The notes: generated from the letters alone by a model not told the origin. 64,000 bases of DNA from Paenibacillus_E qinlingensis_A (GCF_031455095.1 NZ_JAVDSB010000024.1:1-64000), one strand, 5' to 3'; counted from the first letter of the stretch, positions 35,248 through 45,144 are shown. Program-made: numbers and translations.

Positions 35248-36774
35248 CTATCGCAGATCAAGTTTTACAACTTTTTTTGCTTCCTGCCAATATTGTTCCA
35301 TCTCTGATAACCCAGTTTGTTCAAAAGATAAGCCCTTTAAACGTAGCTGTTCCTCTATATATGAAAATCTTTGCATAAATTTACGATTTGTTTGGGCTAG
35401 CGCTTCTTCAGGGTCTACTTTGAGGAATCTAGCAACATTTACGATAGAAAAAAGGACATCTCCCAGCTCATCGCGACGCTCTTGAGCACCTTCTTCTACG
35501 GGTTTCGCTATCGCTTCACGCAGCTCTACAAGCTCCTCTTCCACCTTAGCAAGTACATCATCCAGCTCCGTCCAGTCAAAACCGACCGTTGCCGCCTTCT
35601 TCTGCAGCTTCAGAGCCTTCATCAACCCCGGCAGCTCACGCGGAATCCCATCCAACACAGATTGCTTCGTGACATCAATGCCTTTCTTCCGCTTCTCTTC
35701 AACCTTGATCGCATTCCAGTTAACTAGTGCTTCATCAGCGTCATCTGCCTTCGACTCCCCAAACACATGCGGATGACGGCGAATCAGCTTCTCATTCAAC
35801 GTAGCGATCACATCATATACGGAGAACGTGCCGATCTCTTCTTCCATTTGCGCATGCAGCATGACTTGTAAAAGCAAATCGCCAAGCTCCTCACACATGT
35901 GGTCCGGATCATCTTCATCAATCGTTTCGAGCACTTCGTAGGCTTCCTCAATCAAATTCTTACGAAGACTCTCATGCGTCTGTTCACGATCCCATGGACA
36001 CCCTTCTGGACTGCGCAGCGTCTGAACAATCTCATGCAGCTTACCAAATGTCCGATAGTAAGGCGCCTCCTGCTCACTCCGTGGTACCCACACCAGTGAC
36101 AGGTTGCCGTACCCCTTGACATGATCCAGCTCGTGGAGCGGCACTTCGATGATCTGTTCCTGACCTGCCACACCTAAAGAGTGGCCTACTACAACTCTAT
36201 ACTCGTCTGGATAGGCATCCATCAAACTAATTTTCAGATCAGATGCTGTATAGGTATCGTACACTTGCCCAATGACCGTATGCAGCTGCGGATTCAAGGC
36301 ATAACGGCTGATACTAGTCGCATCAAGCAACTGGAAGCCATCAATGGGATCGAAGCCAAAGCGAAGAAACGCTTGGTCCAGAAAGCTCTCTCCGCCTGTG
36401 ATTTGGAGTTCAATACCTTCCGATGGGCAGCGTTGTTTCAAAAGTTGCACCGTGTACTCTGCCACCATGGGATGGCCTGGGACAGCGTAAAGCACTCCAG
36501 CCGTATGGCTTGTCGCTGCCGTGATTAATTCTTCCGCAATAGATTCATAGACGCCCTCGAATGACTCATTCGACATGTAATTAGCATCGAACGTTTCATA
36601 CGGAATCTGATTGGCATCCAGAAGTTGCACCATGGGATGATCTTTCGTCCGCAGGAACAGCTTGGCTTGCGATTTTGCCGCTAGTTGAAGCTTCTTCCAT
36701 ACACCTAATGTTAGTTGATCTTCGTCTCCTGTACCGAGTCCAAGGACGGTAATTCGCGGGTTGCTCATTGACAT
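35248..36774 (-). CDS. mazG: Two-domain MazG protein: tetrapyrrole-methylase-like plus NTP pyrophosphohydrolase (YabN)
   Basis: The 508-residue protein joins an N-terminal SAM-dependent methylase-fold domain (about 1-225: ITVLGLGTGDEDQLTLG, YAVPGHPMVAE, ITGGESFLDQ) to two MazG modules (about 240-500). The MazG core shows CPWDREQTHESLRKNLIEEA, EELGDLLLQVMLHAQ, RRHPHVFGE and a second RRDELGDVLFSIVNVARF. It hydrolyses non-canonical or stress-related NTPs. The methylase part has no known substrate. AGGAGG lies 10 nt upstream of the ATG. Confidence 0.95.
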   Translation of the reverse strand: MSMSNPRITVLGLGTGDEDQLTLGVWKKLQLAAKSQAKLFLRTKDHPMVQLLDANQIPYETFDANYMSNESFEGVYESIAEELITAATSHTAGVLYAVPGHPMVAEYTVQLLKQRCPSEGIELQITGGESFLDQAFLRFGFDPIDGFQLLDATSISRYALNPQLHTVIGQVYDTYTASDLKISLMDAYPDEYRVVVGHSLGVAGQEQIIEVPLHELDHVKGYGNLSLVWVPRSEQEAPYYRTFGKLHEIVQTLRSPEGCPWDREQTHESLRKNLIEEAYEVLETIDEDDPDHMCEELGDLLLQVMLHAQMEEEIGTFSVYDVIATLNEKLIRRHPHVFGESKADDADEALVNWNAIKVEEKRKKGIDVTKQSVLDGIPRELPGLMKALKLQKKAATVGFDWTELDDVLAKVEEELVELREAIAKPVEEGAQERRDELGDVLFSIVNVARFLKVDPEEALAQTNRKFMQRFSYIEEQLRLKGLSFEQTGLSEMEQYWQEAKKVVKLDLR

Positions 36775-36852
36775 CGGATGACACCTCCTGATTAATAGTT
36801 ATTTAATGGATCTAGGGAGTCCAGTAATAGTAAACCTACAACAACAAACCTA

Positions 36853-38616
36853 CTACTGCTCGCGCTTCGTCAGCCTCAGCTTCGCCAGGACCGACGCCAG
36901 CTTTCGGTCCAGCTCCGGCATCAGCCGCATCTCCTCGCGGCTGATGCTGCCGCTGCGCAGCAGCGCAAGCGCGTAGACGGCTGCGCCGCCGGCTACGCCA
37001 AAGATGGCGATGGCGCTAGCGCTCCATCGCTCAGGCACGTGCCATGCCGCGCCAGCGAGCATGGCCAGCCCTTGCAGCGCCGCGAGGGCGCCGCCCATCA
37101 GCCCCACGCCCAGCGCGGGACTGACGGCGTACGGCCGCAGCGCGAAGCGCACCCCGGTGCTGCGGCGCAGCTGCACCAGGTTCAGCCCCGCCGCAGCGGC
37201 GTAGGCGATCACCGCGCTGAGCGCGGCGCCGTCGATGCCCCAGCGGGGCATCAACATGACGTTGCCGAGTGATTTCAGCACGATGGCAACGAGCAGAGCC
37301 TTAGCCGGCGTGCGTATCGCGCCGGCGCCCTGGAGAACGCTGGCGCTGACAGCGTTCAACGTACTAAACAAGGCCGTGAAGGCCAACACGGCCATCGTCC
37401 AGCTCGCCTCGGTGCTCGTATAGAGCATCAGATTGATCGGCATCGCTAAAAACGCGAGGCCAAACGAGGCGCCGAGCCCGATCAACCAGGCGAGCCTCAC
37501 GGACATCTCCGCGCGGGAGCGAATAAGATCAACCTGCCCGCTTAGTTTCGCTGCCGCAATAGCTGGTACCAAAACGGCTGACATCGAGGATGCCACCATG
37601 ACCACCAGCTGAACGAGTGGCAGCCCTCGGTTATAAAGTCCGAACTGACGCATTGCCGCAAGCTCACTGCCCATTGCAGCTTTTAGTAATCGAGGCATCG
37701 TGAACGTATCCACCAATGTGAGCAGCGGTACGACAATCGCACCTAAACATACGGGGATCGCATACAACGTAATCTTTTTCGCCCATTGCCATGAAGAGAT
37801 TTCTTCCTTGACCTCTAAGCCCGCTGCTATCGCTTTTCTTGCTCCCTGCTCTACCTCTTGCCCGTTTCCATCCTGCCTCTCCTTATCAGTCGGCAAATCT
37901 GCTTCGACATCTCTCAGCCGCCGCTCTCGCTGCCAGTACACGACCATCACGCCGAGACCCGCTCCAGCGCCTGTCACGGAGCCGAATGTTGCTCCTGCTG
38001 CAATCCATGCCTCATCGTACGCGAGAGCAACCAAGTACAGAAGTAAAGCGACCATCGTAATCACACGAATAAGCTGTTCAATAACTTGCGATACCGCAGT
38101 CGGCACCATGTTCTGATACCCTTGGAAATAGCCGCGGAGGACGGCCAGCACAGGAGACAAAAGCAGCGCAAAGGATATGCTGCGAATGGCTGTCACGGTC
38201 TGCTGGATGCCAATCCAACCAGCGATGGTCTCCGCGCCGTAATACAACAAAACGAATAAAAGAAGCCCTGCACTCATTAATAACGCTGATGAAACGATCA
38301 CAATTCGTTTGGCCCCAGCATGGTCCCCTGCCATAACGCGTTCAGCTACAAATTTAGACACAGCGACTGGGAATCCAGCCGTAGCTGCAAATAAGATTAA
38401 GATATAGAGCGGATAAACCGCATTATAAATACCAAAAGCCACATCTCCGGCTACGTTTTGCAAGGGGATCTTCTGCAGCGTTCCCAATAACTTAGAAATT
38501 ACAGCAGCAGCCCCAAGCAAGGCAGCGCCCTTTAATAGCTTATCCCCCTGTTTACCTGCATTCCCTCGGGGCCGGCCGAGCTGATGAGGCTCCCATTTCT
38601 TGTCGCCCACTCCCAT
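36853..38616 (-). CDS. spoVB: Polysaccharide/lipid flippase of the MOP superfamily (SpoVB/YabM-like)
   Basis: The 587-residue integral membrane protein has about 14 predicted helices and the opening GAALLGAAAVISKLLGTLQKIPLQN typical of SpoVB. A long soluble insertion (about 237-275) interrupts the middle. Such proteins flip lipid-linked precursors, here probably for spore cortex. B. subtilis has yabM at this exact site; spoVB itself is elsewhere, so the name marks the family. The 3' third of the gene is very GC-rich (36850-37400). Confidence 0.88.
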   Translation of the reverse strand: MGVGDKKWEPHQLGRPRGNAGKQGDKLLKGAALLGAAAVISKLLGTLQKIPLQNVAGDVAFGIYNAVYPLYILILFAATAGFPVAVSKFVAERVMAGDHAGAKRIVIVSSALLMSAGLLLFVLLYYGAETIAGWIGIQQTVTAIRSISFALLLSPVLAVLRGYFQGYQNMVPTAVSQVIEQLIRVITMVALLLYLVALAYDEAWIAAGATFGSVTGAGAGLGVMVVYWQRERRLRDVEADLPTDKERQDGNGQEVEQGARKAIAAGLEVKEEISSWQWAKKITLYAIPVCLGAIVVPLLTLVDTFTMPRLLKAAMGSELAAMRQFGLYNRGLPLVQLVVMVASSMSAVLVPAIAAAKLSGQVDLIRSRAEMSVRLAWLIGLGASFGLAFLAMPINLMLYTSTEASWTMAVLAFTALFSTLNAVSASVLQGAGAIRTPAKALLVAIVLKSLGNVMLMPRWGIDGAALSAVIAYAAAAGLNLVQLRRSTGVRFALRPYAVSPALGVGLMGGALAALQGLAMLAGAAWHVPERWSASAIAIFGVAGGAAVYALALLRSGSISREEMRLMPELDRKLASVLAKLRLTKREQ

Positions 38617-38683
38617 CCGATTTACCCCTCTACACTTTCATAATTCCTATGTACGTATTATAACGAAATCTGCCAGTTCAGAC

Positions 38684-38730
38684 AAAAAAAGCTTCACTTA
38701 CAGATGCGTCACCATCTCCGTAAGGAAGCC
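38684..38730 (-). terminator. Terminator of spoVT
   Basis: On the minus strand arms of about 15 nt (38691-38705 and 38714-38729) pair with G-U and mismatch interruptions, and seven T follow. It lies between spoVT and spoVB. Confidence 0.85.
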
Positions 38731-38749
38731 TTCGTTTGGCATTATGTGT

Positions 38750-39292
38750 TCACTGCTCCATCTGCTTCGCTAGAAATCCAGCGGCAGTCTCAACCATTTT
38801 AACTTCCATATTGCCCATTTTCACATTCTCATCCTTCGAGATCAGGATTACCGAACCAATGGGATCCCCTCCTGCGACAATCGGCGCAGCTACGAAAGAA
38901 GTGAACGTTTCATTGGTATCTTTAATAATCTCAAATTGACCCGAACTGCTTTCAATGACGGCCTTACGATTCTCCATACAAGACTCGATGATCGCCCCAA
39001 CGGATTTCTCTAAATAATCTTTCTTGGATCCGCCAGCCATAGCAATAATATTATCTCGATCTGAAATCAAGGCAACATGATTGGTGCTTTCAAAAAGTGA
39101 CTCTGCATATTCCTTTGCAAAATCCCCCAGCTCACCAATCGGTGAATATTTCTTCAGAATGACTTCTCCATCACGATCAACGAAAATTTCCAAAGGGTCA
39201 CCTTCACGAATGCGTAGGGTGCGTCGTATTTCCTTGGGGATTACAACTCTCCCTAAATCATCTATCCGACGGACAATTCCAGTTGCTTTCAT
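38750..39292 (-). CDS. spoVT: Stage V sporulation protein T (AbrB-family regulator)
   Basis: Forespore transcription factor that adjusts the sigma-G regulon. The 180-residue protein has an N-terminal swapped-hairpin AbrB domain (ATGIVRRIDDLGRVVIPKEIRR) and a C-terminal GAF-like domain (about 55-180) containing ALISDRDNIIAMAGGSKKDY and SFVAAPIVAGGDPIGSVIL. It shares its N-terminus with AbrB at 60080. GTGAGG lies upstream of the ATG. The 244-nt gap upstream shows no convincing sigma-G promoter. Confidence 0.97.
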   Translation of the reverse strand: MKATGIVRRIDDLGRVVIPKEIRRTLRIREGDPLEIFVDRDGEVILKKYSPIGELGDFAKEYAESLFESTNHVALISDRDNIIAMAGGSKKDYLEKSVGAIIESCMENRKAVIESSSGQFEIIKDTNETFTSFVAAPIVAGGDPIGSVILISKDENVKMGNMEVKMVETAAGFLAKQMEQ

Positions 39293-39497
39293 ATCTCTAG
39301 ATGCCTCACTTTCCGCTTACGAATTAGATACGACACGAGCATGAAACCTTGTATGCTAGATCGGGATTTGGTGGGAACTTGAAATCTATCCATAGTATTC
39401 TTCACTTCCCATTCTTCTATGCAGACGCCCCGACTAAGCAATTTACTTTATTTAGCTCTGCATCCTGCTGCGCTTATCATGTCCAAAAATGAGAAAT

Positions 39498-39527
39498 AAA
39501 AACAGGATGTCCAATGTCGGACATCCT
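39498..39527 (-). terminator. Terminator of prsA
   Basis: A perfect 9-bp stem (39504-39512 with 39519-39527), 6-nt loop, then GTTTTTAT on the minus strand. Confidence 0.9.
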
Positions 39528-39536
39528 GGTAAGTTC

Positions 39537-40628
39537 TTACTTTGCAGCTGGGCTCGCAGCAGGACTAGCTGCTGGACTTGCCGCCGGTGCTGGGTTTGTT
39601 TCCACTTTTGGAAGGTTATTTGTTTCAATCAATTTCGGATATTCTGTTTCAGCAAACTCAGACAGGGATTTCTCTGCAAGCTGAGATTTGATTTGTGTTT
39701 TAAGTGTATCATCCAATTGCTTCGTGCTTCTGGATTCAACTTTCATCACGTGGTATCCGAATGAGGATTCAACAGGATCACTGACTTTATTCAGTGGAAG
39801 TGTGCTAGCTGCATCCTTAAATTCTGTTACCCATTGATTAATGTCAGCATCTTTGTACGTACCGCCATTATCTTTGGAACCTGGATCATCGGAAAACTCT
39901 TTCGCTAACGCTGCAAAGTCCCCGCCAGCATCTAGCTTCGCTTTCACTTCTTTCGCTCTTTTCAGCGCTTCTTCTTTCGTACGAAGATCTGCTTGTGTCG
40001 CAGAATCTTTCAATCCGATTAGAATATGGCTAACCGTTGCAACATCGAAGGCATGCGCTGCCGCTTGCTCTTTATACGAGTCTTGAACAGCTTGGTCTGT
40101 GATTTTGCTTTCCATGCTGCCCATTGTGTAGAAGCTTAATTTCATCAAGGACTCGATATCTTTCAATTCGATTCCGTTGTCTTTCAACTGCTTGTCCATT
40201 CCGCCTTCTTGTTTACCGAAGTAGTCCGTAATAGCTTTCATTTGCTCTGTTACTTGTTTGTCAGCATCCGCTTTCACTTTGTCATCCGCTTTAGCGGAAA
40301 GAACACGGAAAGTAACCATTTGCTTCAACATATCTTGTTGAAACGCAGGATCTGCCAAATACTGTGCTAATTGTGGAGAGAACATTTTGTTTACGTTGAT
40401 GAATGAATCGAATTCACCGCGTGTAATTTTCCCGCCGTCTTTGTAAGTAGCAATAATATCACTTGGATTACCTGTCGCAGCCGCTGATGCGGAAGGCGAA
40501 GCTGTTGCAGCGCCTTCCTTTTTGCTTCCACACGCGCTGAGGACAGAGAATGCAAGGACTACTGTCACCAAACCTAATATCCATTTTTTCGAAGTACGTC
40601 GTTGTCTGCTAGTTTCATTTGGCAACAT
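39537..40628 (-). CDS. prsA: PrsA-type foldase lipoprotein (peptidyl-prolyl isomerase)
   Basis: Extracytoplasmic foldase of 363 residues. A signal peptide ends in a lipobox LSAC with the lipidated Cys at 33, then an Ala/Ser linker. The parvulin domain (about 200-300) shows VSHILIGLKDS, FAALAKEFSDDPGSKDNGGTY and SFGYHVMKVESR. The tail is PAASPAAS repeats. Its ATG overlaps the mfd stop by 14 nt with AAGGGG upstream, so it rides on the mfd transcript. The second PPIase in this window (9805) is unrelated in anchoring. Confidence 0.93.
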   Translation of the reverse strand: MLPNETSRQRRTSKKWILGLVTVVLAFSVLSACGSKKEGAATASPSASAAATGNPSDIIATYKDGGKITRGEFDSFINVNKMFSPQLAQYLADPAFQQDMLKQMVTFRVLSAKADDKVKADADKQVTEQMKAITDYFGKQEGGMDKQLKDNGIELKDIESLMKLSFYTMGSMESKITDQAVQDSYKEQAAAHAFDVATVSHILIGLKDSATQADLRTKEEALKRAKEVKAKLDAGGDFAALAKEFSDDPGSKDNGGTYKDADINQWVTEFKDAASTLPLNKVSDPVESSFGYHVMKVESRSTKQLDDTLKTQIKSQLAEKSLSEFAETEYPKLIETNNLPKVETNPAPAASPAASPAASPAAK

Positions 40629-43600
40629 CCTGTAATTCCCCTTTCGTTTTCAGAACATCCTTATATTGTACCAAGAATTTCTCCAACAATTCGATGGAGG
40701 CTTCCGGCTTCATACCTTTAAAACGAATAACAATTAGTAGCTGCGGATCTGCATTCAATTTGATACGACCATCAAAGCCTTTGGACAAAGCAAGCAGCTT
40801 CTGTCCATCCAGCCTGCCATTCTGGTCGATATGCACCTTGATTAGGTAATCCTCCCCTTTTTGGCTAATCGTTTCAATCCGGTATTCCGAACCGTATGCT
40901 TTCAAACGAGCCACTGTCAGTAGGTTGAACACGGACTGCGGCAGATCACCGAAGCGATCAACGAGCTCATCATGCAGATCCGCGGCTTCTTCCAGCGTAC
41001 GAATGGCGGCCACTTTTTTATAAATTTCGATTTTCTGCATGCTGTCATAGATGTAATCAGATGGCAAGTAGGCATCCAATTGAATATCGATCGACGTATG
41101 CCATTCTGGTTCTGGAATGACCGCTTCTCCATCTATTTCAAGCTTCAGCTTAGCAATTTCTTCGGCTAGCATTTGAGAATACAAATCAAAGCCGACAGAA
41201 GCAATGAAGCCGTGCTGCTCAGCACCCAATAAGTTCCCTGCGCCACGAATGGATAAGTCCCTCATCGCAATTTTAAAGCCTGAACCAAGTTCTGTAAACT
41301 CTTTAATCGCTTGAAGTCGTTTCTCGGCAACTTCTGTCAGTACTTTATCACGTTGATACGTGAAATAAGCATAAGCGACGCGATTCGACCTGCCTACACG
41401 TCCACGCAGCTGATAGAGCTGGGAAAGCCCCATTTTATCCGCATCATGGACAATGAGTGTATTGACATTCGGGATATCTACACCCGTCTCAATGATACTT
41501 GTGCTGACAAGGACATCGTACTCTCCGTCCAAGAAATCGAGAATCGTCTTCTCCAGCTCCTGCTCGCCCATTTGGCCATGTGCAACAGTTACCCTCGCAT
41601 CTGGAATCATCATCGATATTTGATCAGCAATTTGTGTAATACCCTGTACACGATTGTAGAGATAGTACACTTGCCCCTCACGCGCTAACTCACGTTCAAT
41701 GGCTTCTCTAACCAGCGTCGGACCGTATTCCACTACATAAGTTTGCACCGGGAAACGGTTCTCCGGCGGAGTTTCAATGACCGATAGGTCACGAACGCCC
41801 AGCATGGACATATGCAAGGTTCTAGGAATTGGCGTTGCGGTCAGAGTAAGCACGTCCACGTTCGTCTTCAGGCGCTTCAGCTTCTCTTTGTGAGACACGC
41901 CGAAACGCTGCTCCTCATCGACAATCAGCAAGCCAAGGTCCTTAAACTGGACATCTTGTGACAAAAGACGATGTGTCCCGATGACAACATCAACGGTACC
42001 TTTCTTAACGCCTTTCATTACCTCGGTTTGTTCCTTCTTCGATCGGAATCTACTTAACACCTTTACATTAAACGGATAGCCGGAGAAGCGTTCACGGAAC
42101 GTCTCATAATGTTGCTGCGCCAAAATCGTTGTTGGTACGAGCACTGCCACTTGCTTCCCGTCGATTGCTGACTTGAAGGCCGCGCGGACCGCAACTTCGG
42201 TTTTGCCGTATCCAACGTCGCCGCAGAGCAACCGATCCATTGGACGTTCTTTCTCCATATCCTTTTTGATTTCCTCAATAGCGCGAAGTTGATCTCGCGT
42301 TTCATCGTAAGGGAACATGGCCTCAAACTCGTTCTGGTAGGAGCTATCTTTACTGAACCCGTAGCCAGTCGCAGCTTGCCGCTCAGCGTATAACTTAATC
42401 AGCTCGTCTGCAATATCTTTGACAGAAGCGCGTGCTTTGCTCTTCACGCGAGCCCAGTCTGCACCGCCAAGTTTATATACCTTCGGTTCTTTCTCTTCGG
42501 AACCGACATACTTTTGAATCAAATCAATTTGATCGATCGGAACAGACAGCTTATCGCCGCCGGCGTACATAATATGCAGATAATCCTTATGAATGCCGCC
42601 AACCTCTAAGGTGCCGATACCAACGTATTTCCCGATCCCGTGATTCACGTGAACAACGTAGTCGCCGACCTTAAGCTCTTGATAGCTCTTGATCCGCTCC
42701 GCATTCTCCAGCTTCTTCTCCACTTTGCGTGCCTTACGCTGCTTCTGAGTGAAAATCTCACCCTCGGTAATGACAACAAGATGGATTGAAGGCATTTCAA
42801 AGCCCGTTTGCAGATTGCCATCAACAATTTCAGGTACTTCAATCTGGTAGTCACCCAGAACACGACGTACACGTTCTGCACGGTCTTCCCCGTTCGCCAA
42901 GAGAATGACCTTACTGCCATTCTTCTTCCAGCGCTCCATCTCCGCCTTGAGCAAATTCATCTGACCATGGAAGTTTTGCATAACACGGCATACGAAGTTC
43001 ACAATGTTTTGCGGCTGGATTCCCGCTACCTGGCGAAGGAAAAGGGACACATACAACGTTGGGAACGGTCTGCGATGTAACAAGGTTTCGTAAGATTTGG
43101 ACAGCACAAAAGCCGGCAAGCTCTTCCCCTCAGTTAACGCATGCATCATCCATTCGGCCTCATCGCGTTCAAGCTGCTTCGCTGTTTCCAGGAGGCGGGC
43201 CGGTTCATCGATAATGAGAATCGAATCTTTGGGCATGTAGTCCATGAGCGTCTGTCTTTCCGTGTATAGGAGAGAAATATATTTATAAATGCCTGGGAAC
43301 GTCTGACCCTCGCGCATCAACTCAATATCACGACCTATGACCTCTAACAGCTTGTCTTTGGCTGAACGTTCAGTCATCTTCGCCAGCTGGGCCTGCAGCA
43401 GTTCGTACGCGTGCTGTGCCGCTGACTGTAAACGCTTTCTATCCGCTTGAATCTCTCGGCATGGCGGGATCGTCACGGTCGTTAATTTATCAATTGACCG
43501 CTGGTCACTTACATCGAAAGTCCGAATAGAGTCGACTTCGATATCAAAAAGCTCAATCCGAATGGCATTCTCAGACGTTAATGGAAATAAATCGAGAATA

Positions 43601-44136
43601 CCGCCTCGCACACTCAGTTCACCTTTAGTTTCAACACGTTCAACCCGTTCGTAGCCTAGGCTGGATAACGAAGCTAGCAGTTCATCTAATTGAACCGTAT
43701 CGCCCACATTAATCGTTACACGAGATTCCTCGAACACTTGTTTGACTGGCAGCAATCTTCGCACGCCTGCAAAAGGAGCAATGACTACACCTCGGTAACC
43801 GCCGGCGAGTTTCGTGAGAACGTCAATACGCTGCGCTAGCATCTCTGGGCTTGAAGCCGCTTCTTCTGTCGTCAGAAGCTCTTGAGATGGATAGAGCAGC
43901 ACTTCATCAGGGGATAGACACTCCAGGAGGTCTTCCGCTATTTTTTGCGCGGCGAACATATTATGCGTGACAACGAAAAGCGGACGCTCAAGCTCACGCG
44001 CGAGTGAAGCCAACATCACTTGCCTGGAGGAGCCAGTTAAACCGGCAATGAGCTGCTCTTTCATTTCGGACTTGAGGCCTGTCACAATCGTTTGAAAGTC
44101 GGTATCCGCAGAAAAAGCTCCAATTAAAGCTTGCAA
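40615..44136 (-). CDS. mfd: Transcription-repair coupling factor
   Basis: Removes RNA polymerase stalled at lesions and recruits UvrA. The 1173-residue protein has the UvrB-like N-terminal modules, the RNA-polymerase interaction domain (KVGDYVVHVNHGIGKYVGI), the translocase with Walker A GDVGYGKTEVAVRAAF, DEEQRFGVSHKEKLK, TATPIPRTLHMSM and the QLRGRVGRSNRVAYAYF helicase motif, then the C-terminal TRCF domain. The start is TTG with GGGGAG about 10 nt upstream. Confidence 0.98.
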   Translation of the reverse strand: MQALIGAFSADTDFQTIVTGLKSEMKEQLIAGLTGSSRQVMLASLARELERPLFVVTHNMFAAQKIAEDLLECLSPDEVLLYPSQELLTTEEAASSPEMLAQRIDVLTKLAGGYRGVVIAPFAGVRRLLPVKQVFEESRVTINVGDTVQLDELLASLSSLGYERVERVETKGELSVRGGILDLFPLTSENAIRIELFDIEVDSIRTFDVSDQRSIDKLTTVTIPPCREIQADRKRLQSAAQHAYELLQAQLAKMTERSAKDKLLEVIGRDIELMREGQTFPGIYKYISLLYTERQTLMDYMPKDSILIIDEPARLLETAKQLERDEAEWMMHALTEGKSLPAFVLSKSYETLLHRRPFPTLYVSLFLRQVAGIQPQNIVNFVCRVMQNFHGQMNLLKAEMERWKKNGSKVILLANGEDRAERVRRVLGDYQIEVPEIVDGNLQTGFEMPSIHLVVITEGEIFTQKQRKARKVEKKLENAERIKSYQELKVGDYVVHVNHGIGKYVGIGTLEVGGIHKDYLHIMYAGGDKLSVPIDQIDLIQKYVGSEEKEPKVYKLGGADWARVKSKARASVKDIADELIKLYAERQAATGYGFSKDSSYQNEFEAMFPYDETRDQLRAIEEIKKDMEKERPMDRLLCGDVGYGKTEVAVRAAFKSAIDGKQVAVLVPTTILAQQHYETFRERFSGYPFNVKVLSRFRSKKEQTEVMKGVKKGTVDVVIGTHRLLSQDVQFKDLGLLIVDEEQRFGVSHKEKLKRLKTNVDVLTLTATPIPRTLHMSMLGVRDLSVIETPPENRFPVQTYVVEYGPTLVREAIERELAREGQVYYLYNRVQGITQIADQISMMIPDARVTVAHGQMGEQELEKTILDFLDGEYDVLVSTSIIETGVDIPNVNTLIVHDADKMGLSQLYQLRGRVGRSNRVAYAYFTYQRDKVLTEVAEKRLQAIKEFTELGSGFKIAMRDLSIRGAGNLLGAEQHGFIASVGFDLYSQMLAEEIAKLKLEIDGEAVIPEPEWHTSIDIQLDAYLPSDYIYDSMQKIEIYKKVAAIRTLEEAADLHDELVDRFGDLPQSVFNLLTVARLKAYGSEYRIETISQKGEDYLIKVHIDQNGRLDGQKLLALSKGFDGRIKLNADPQLLIVIRFKGMKPEASIELLEKFLVQYKDVLKTKGELQDVAK

Positions 44137-44155
44137 ACAAGTACACTCCCCTCAC

Positions 44156-44186
44156 AAAAAGAAGCCTCGGCACACTTGCCTCGGCT
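44156..44186 (-). terminator. Hairpin terminator of fin
   Basis: On the minus strand GCC-GA-GGCA, loop AGTG, TGCC-GA-GGC form a stem in which the two GA steps can pair as tandem sheared G-A, followed by TTCTTTTT. It lies between fin and mfd. Confidence 0.6.
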
Positions 44187-44210
44187 ATTAACTCTTCATT
44201 TTCATCATAA

Positions 44211-44438
44211 TTATTGCAACGGACTGGCTAGCAGGGATAATTCCGGGTTCGCTTCTAATGCCTCATGACAATAGTCGCAAACGACTCTAACCGTAACATC
44301 GCCATTCGTATTATACGATATTATATCTCTACGCTCATCAGGGGTCAAGAAATGGAAGCCTAACTGCTGCTCCGTAATGGCATGCTGATTAATTTCCCCG
44401 ACAAAGGTATGACAATGCCTGCAAATATACTTGATCAT
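44211..44438 (-). CDS. fin: Anti-sigma-F factor Fin (YabK)
   Basis: Made in the forespore under sigma-F and helps the switch from sigma-F to sigma-G. From the ATG with GGAGG 8 nt upstream the protein is 75 residues, the family size. It has two CxxC zinc-binding knuckles (CRHC and CDYC) and YISYN-like central residues (DERRDIISYN). The frame extends 15 codons upstream without a ribosome-binding site. It lies between pth and mfd as in B. subtilis. Confidence 0.94.
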   Translation of the reverse strand: MIKYICRHCHTFVGEINQHAITEQQLGFHFLTPDERRDIISYNTNGDVTVRVVCDYCHEALEANPELSLLASPLQ

Positions 44439-44471
44439 ATGTATGCCTCCTTCGACAATTCGATTACATCC

Positions 44472-44481
44472 TAGTATGACC
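44472..44481 (-). promoter_or_regulatory. Sigma-F-type -10 element of fin
   Basis: The minus-strand string GGTCATACTA matches the sigma-F -10 pattern GG..A.A.TR at every specified base, 33 nt before the fin start. The -35 region is weak. B. subtilis fin is sigma-F dependent, which agrees. Confidence 0.55.
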
Positions 44482-44554
44482 ATTCTTCGGAGAAATTAGC
44501 CGAATCTGCCATTGTCATTTCGGATAGGTTGCATACATATCATCATCTATACAA

Positions 44555-45115
44555 TTATTTATTAAACTTAGCCATCGTCTTCTCGAAGGTCTCCCCAAGA
44601 CTGAACTCCATCGCATCGCAAGTTAAGTCCAGCACATCGTTAATAGACTTCATCTCATCCTTAGTAAAGTTGGACAGCACGTAATCCGCAATATTGTAGC
44701 CAGGTGCCGGGCGATTCACACCAATCCGTATGCGATTGAAAATTTGTGTGCCCCCATGCTGAATAATGGACTTAATGCCATTATGTCCGCCTGGACTCCC
44801 TTGATAGCGAAGTCGAATTTGGCCATAGGTCGTATCCATATCATCATAAACAATAACAACGTCATCTATTTTCGCTTTATAGAAATCGAGGAATGCTCGC
44901 ATGGATTCACCCGAAAGGTTCATGTAGGTCATCGGTTTGAGCAAATACACCTTTGTCCCATTTACATTGCCTTCGGCCAGCAACCCCTTCCCTTTATTCT
45001 GAAAAGAGGTGATCCCCCATTTGGCGGCAAAGCGGTCAATCGCCATGAAACCGACATTGTGCCGATTTAGCTCATACTGCTTTCCCGGATTTCCCAGTCC
45101 GATAAAACATTTCAT
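44555..45115 (-). CDS. pth: Peptidyl-tRNA hydrolase
   Basis: Cleaves peptides from peptidyl-tRNA that drops off ribosomes (spoVC in B. subtilis). The 186-residue protein shows the N-terminal FIGLGNPGKQYELNRHNVGFM with the catalytic His, KPMTYMNLSGES, VYDDMDTTYGQIRLR and GGHNGIKSI. I chose ATG 45115; a TTG three codons upstream is closer to the GGGGG sequence and is possible. Confidence 0.97.
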   Translation of the reverse strand: MKCFIGLGNPGKQYELNRHNVGFMAIDRFAAKWGITSFQNKGKGLLAEGNVNGTKVYLLKPMTYMNLSGESMRAFLDFYKAKIDDVVIVYDDMDTTYGQIRLRYQGSPGGHNGIKSIIQHGGTQIFNRIRIGVNRPAPGYNIADYVLSNFTKDEMKSINDVLDLTCDAMEFSLGETFEKTMAKFNK

Positions 45116-45144
45116 AATTTTCAAAATCCCCCTAAGGATAAACT

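Noticed and set aside
34601..35485. Long plus-strand open frame (294 codons) opposite rqcP, HU and mazG
   Set aside because: It lies antisense to three well-recognised genes, has no ribosome-binding site and gives no recognisable protein.
37004..38116. Several plus-strand frames opposite spoVB
   Set aside because: They are shadows of the GC-rich part of a conserved membrane protein gene and have no start signals.
39293..39536. Sigma-G promoter for spoVT
   Set aside because: CATACAA and GCATA strings occur, but no pair has acceptable spacing, so no call was made.
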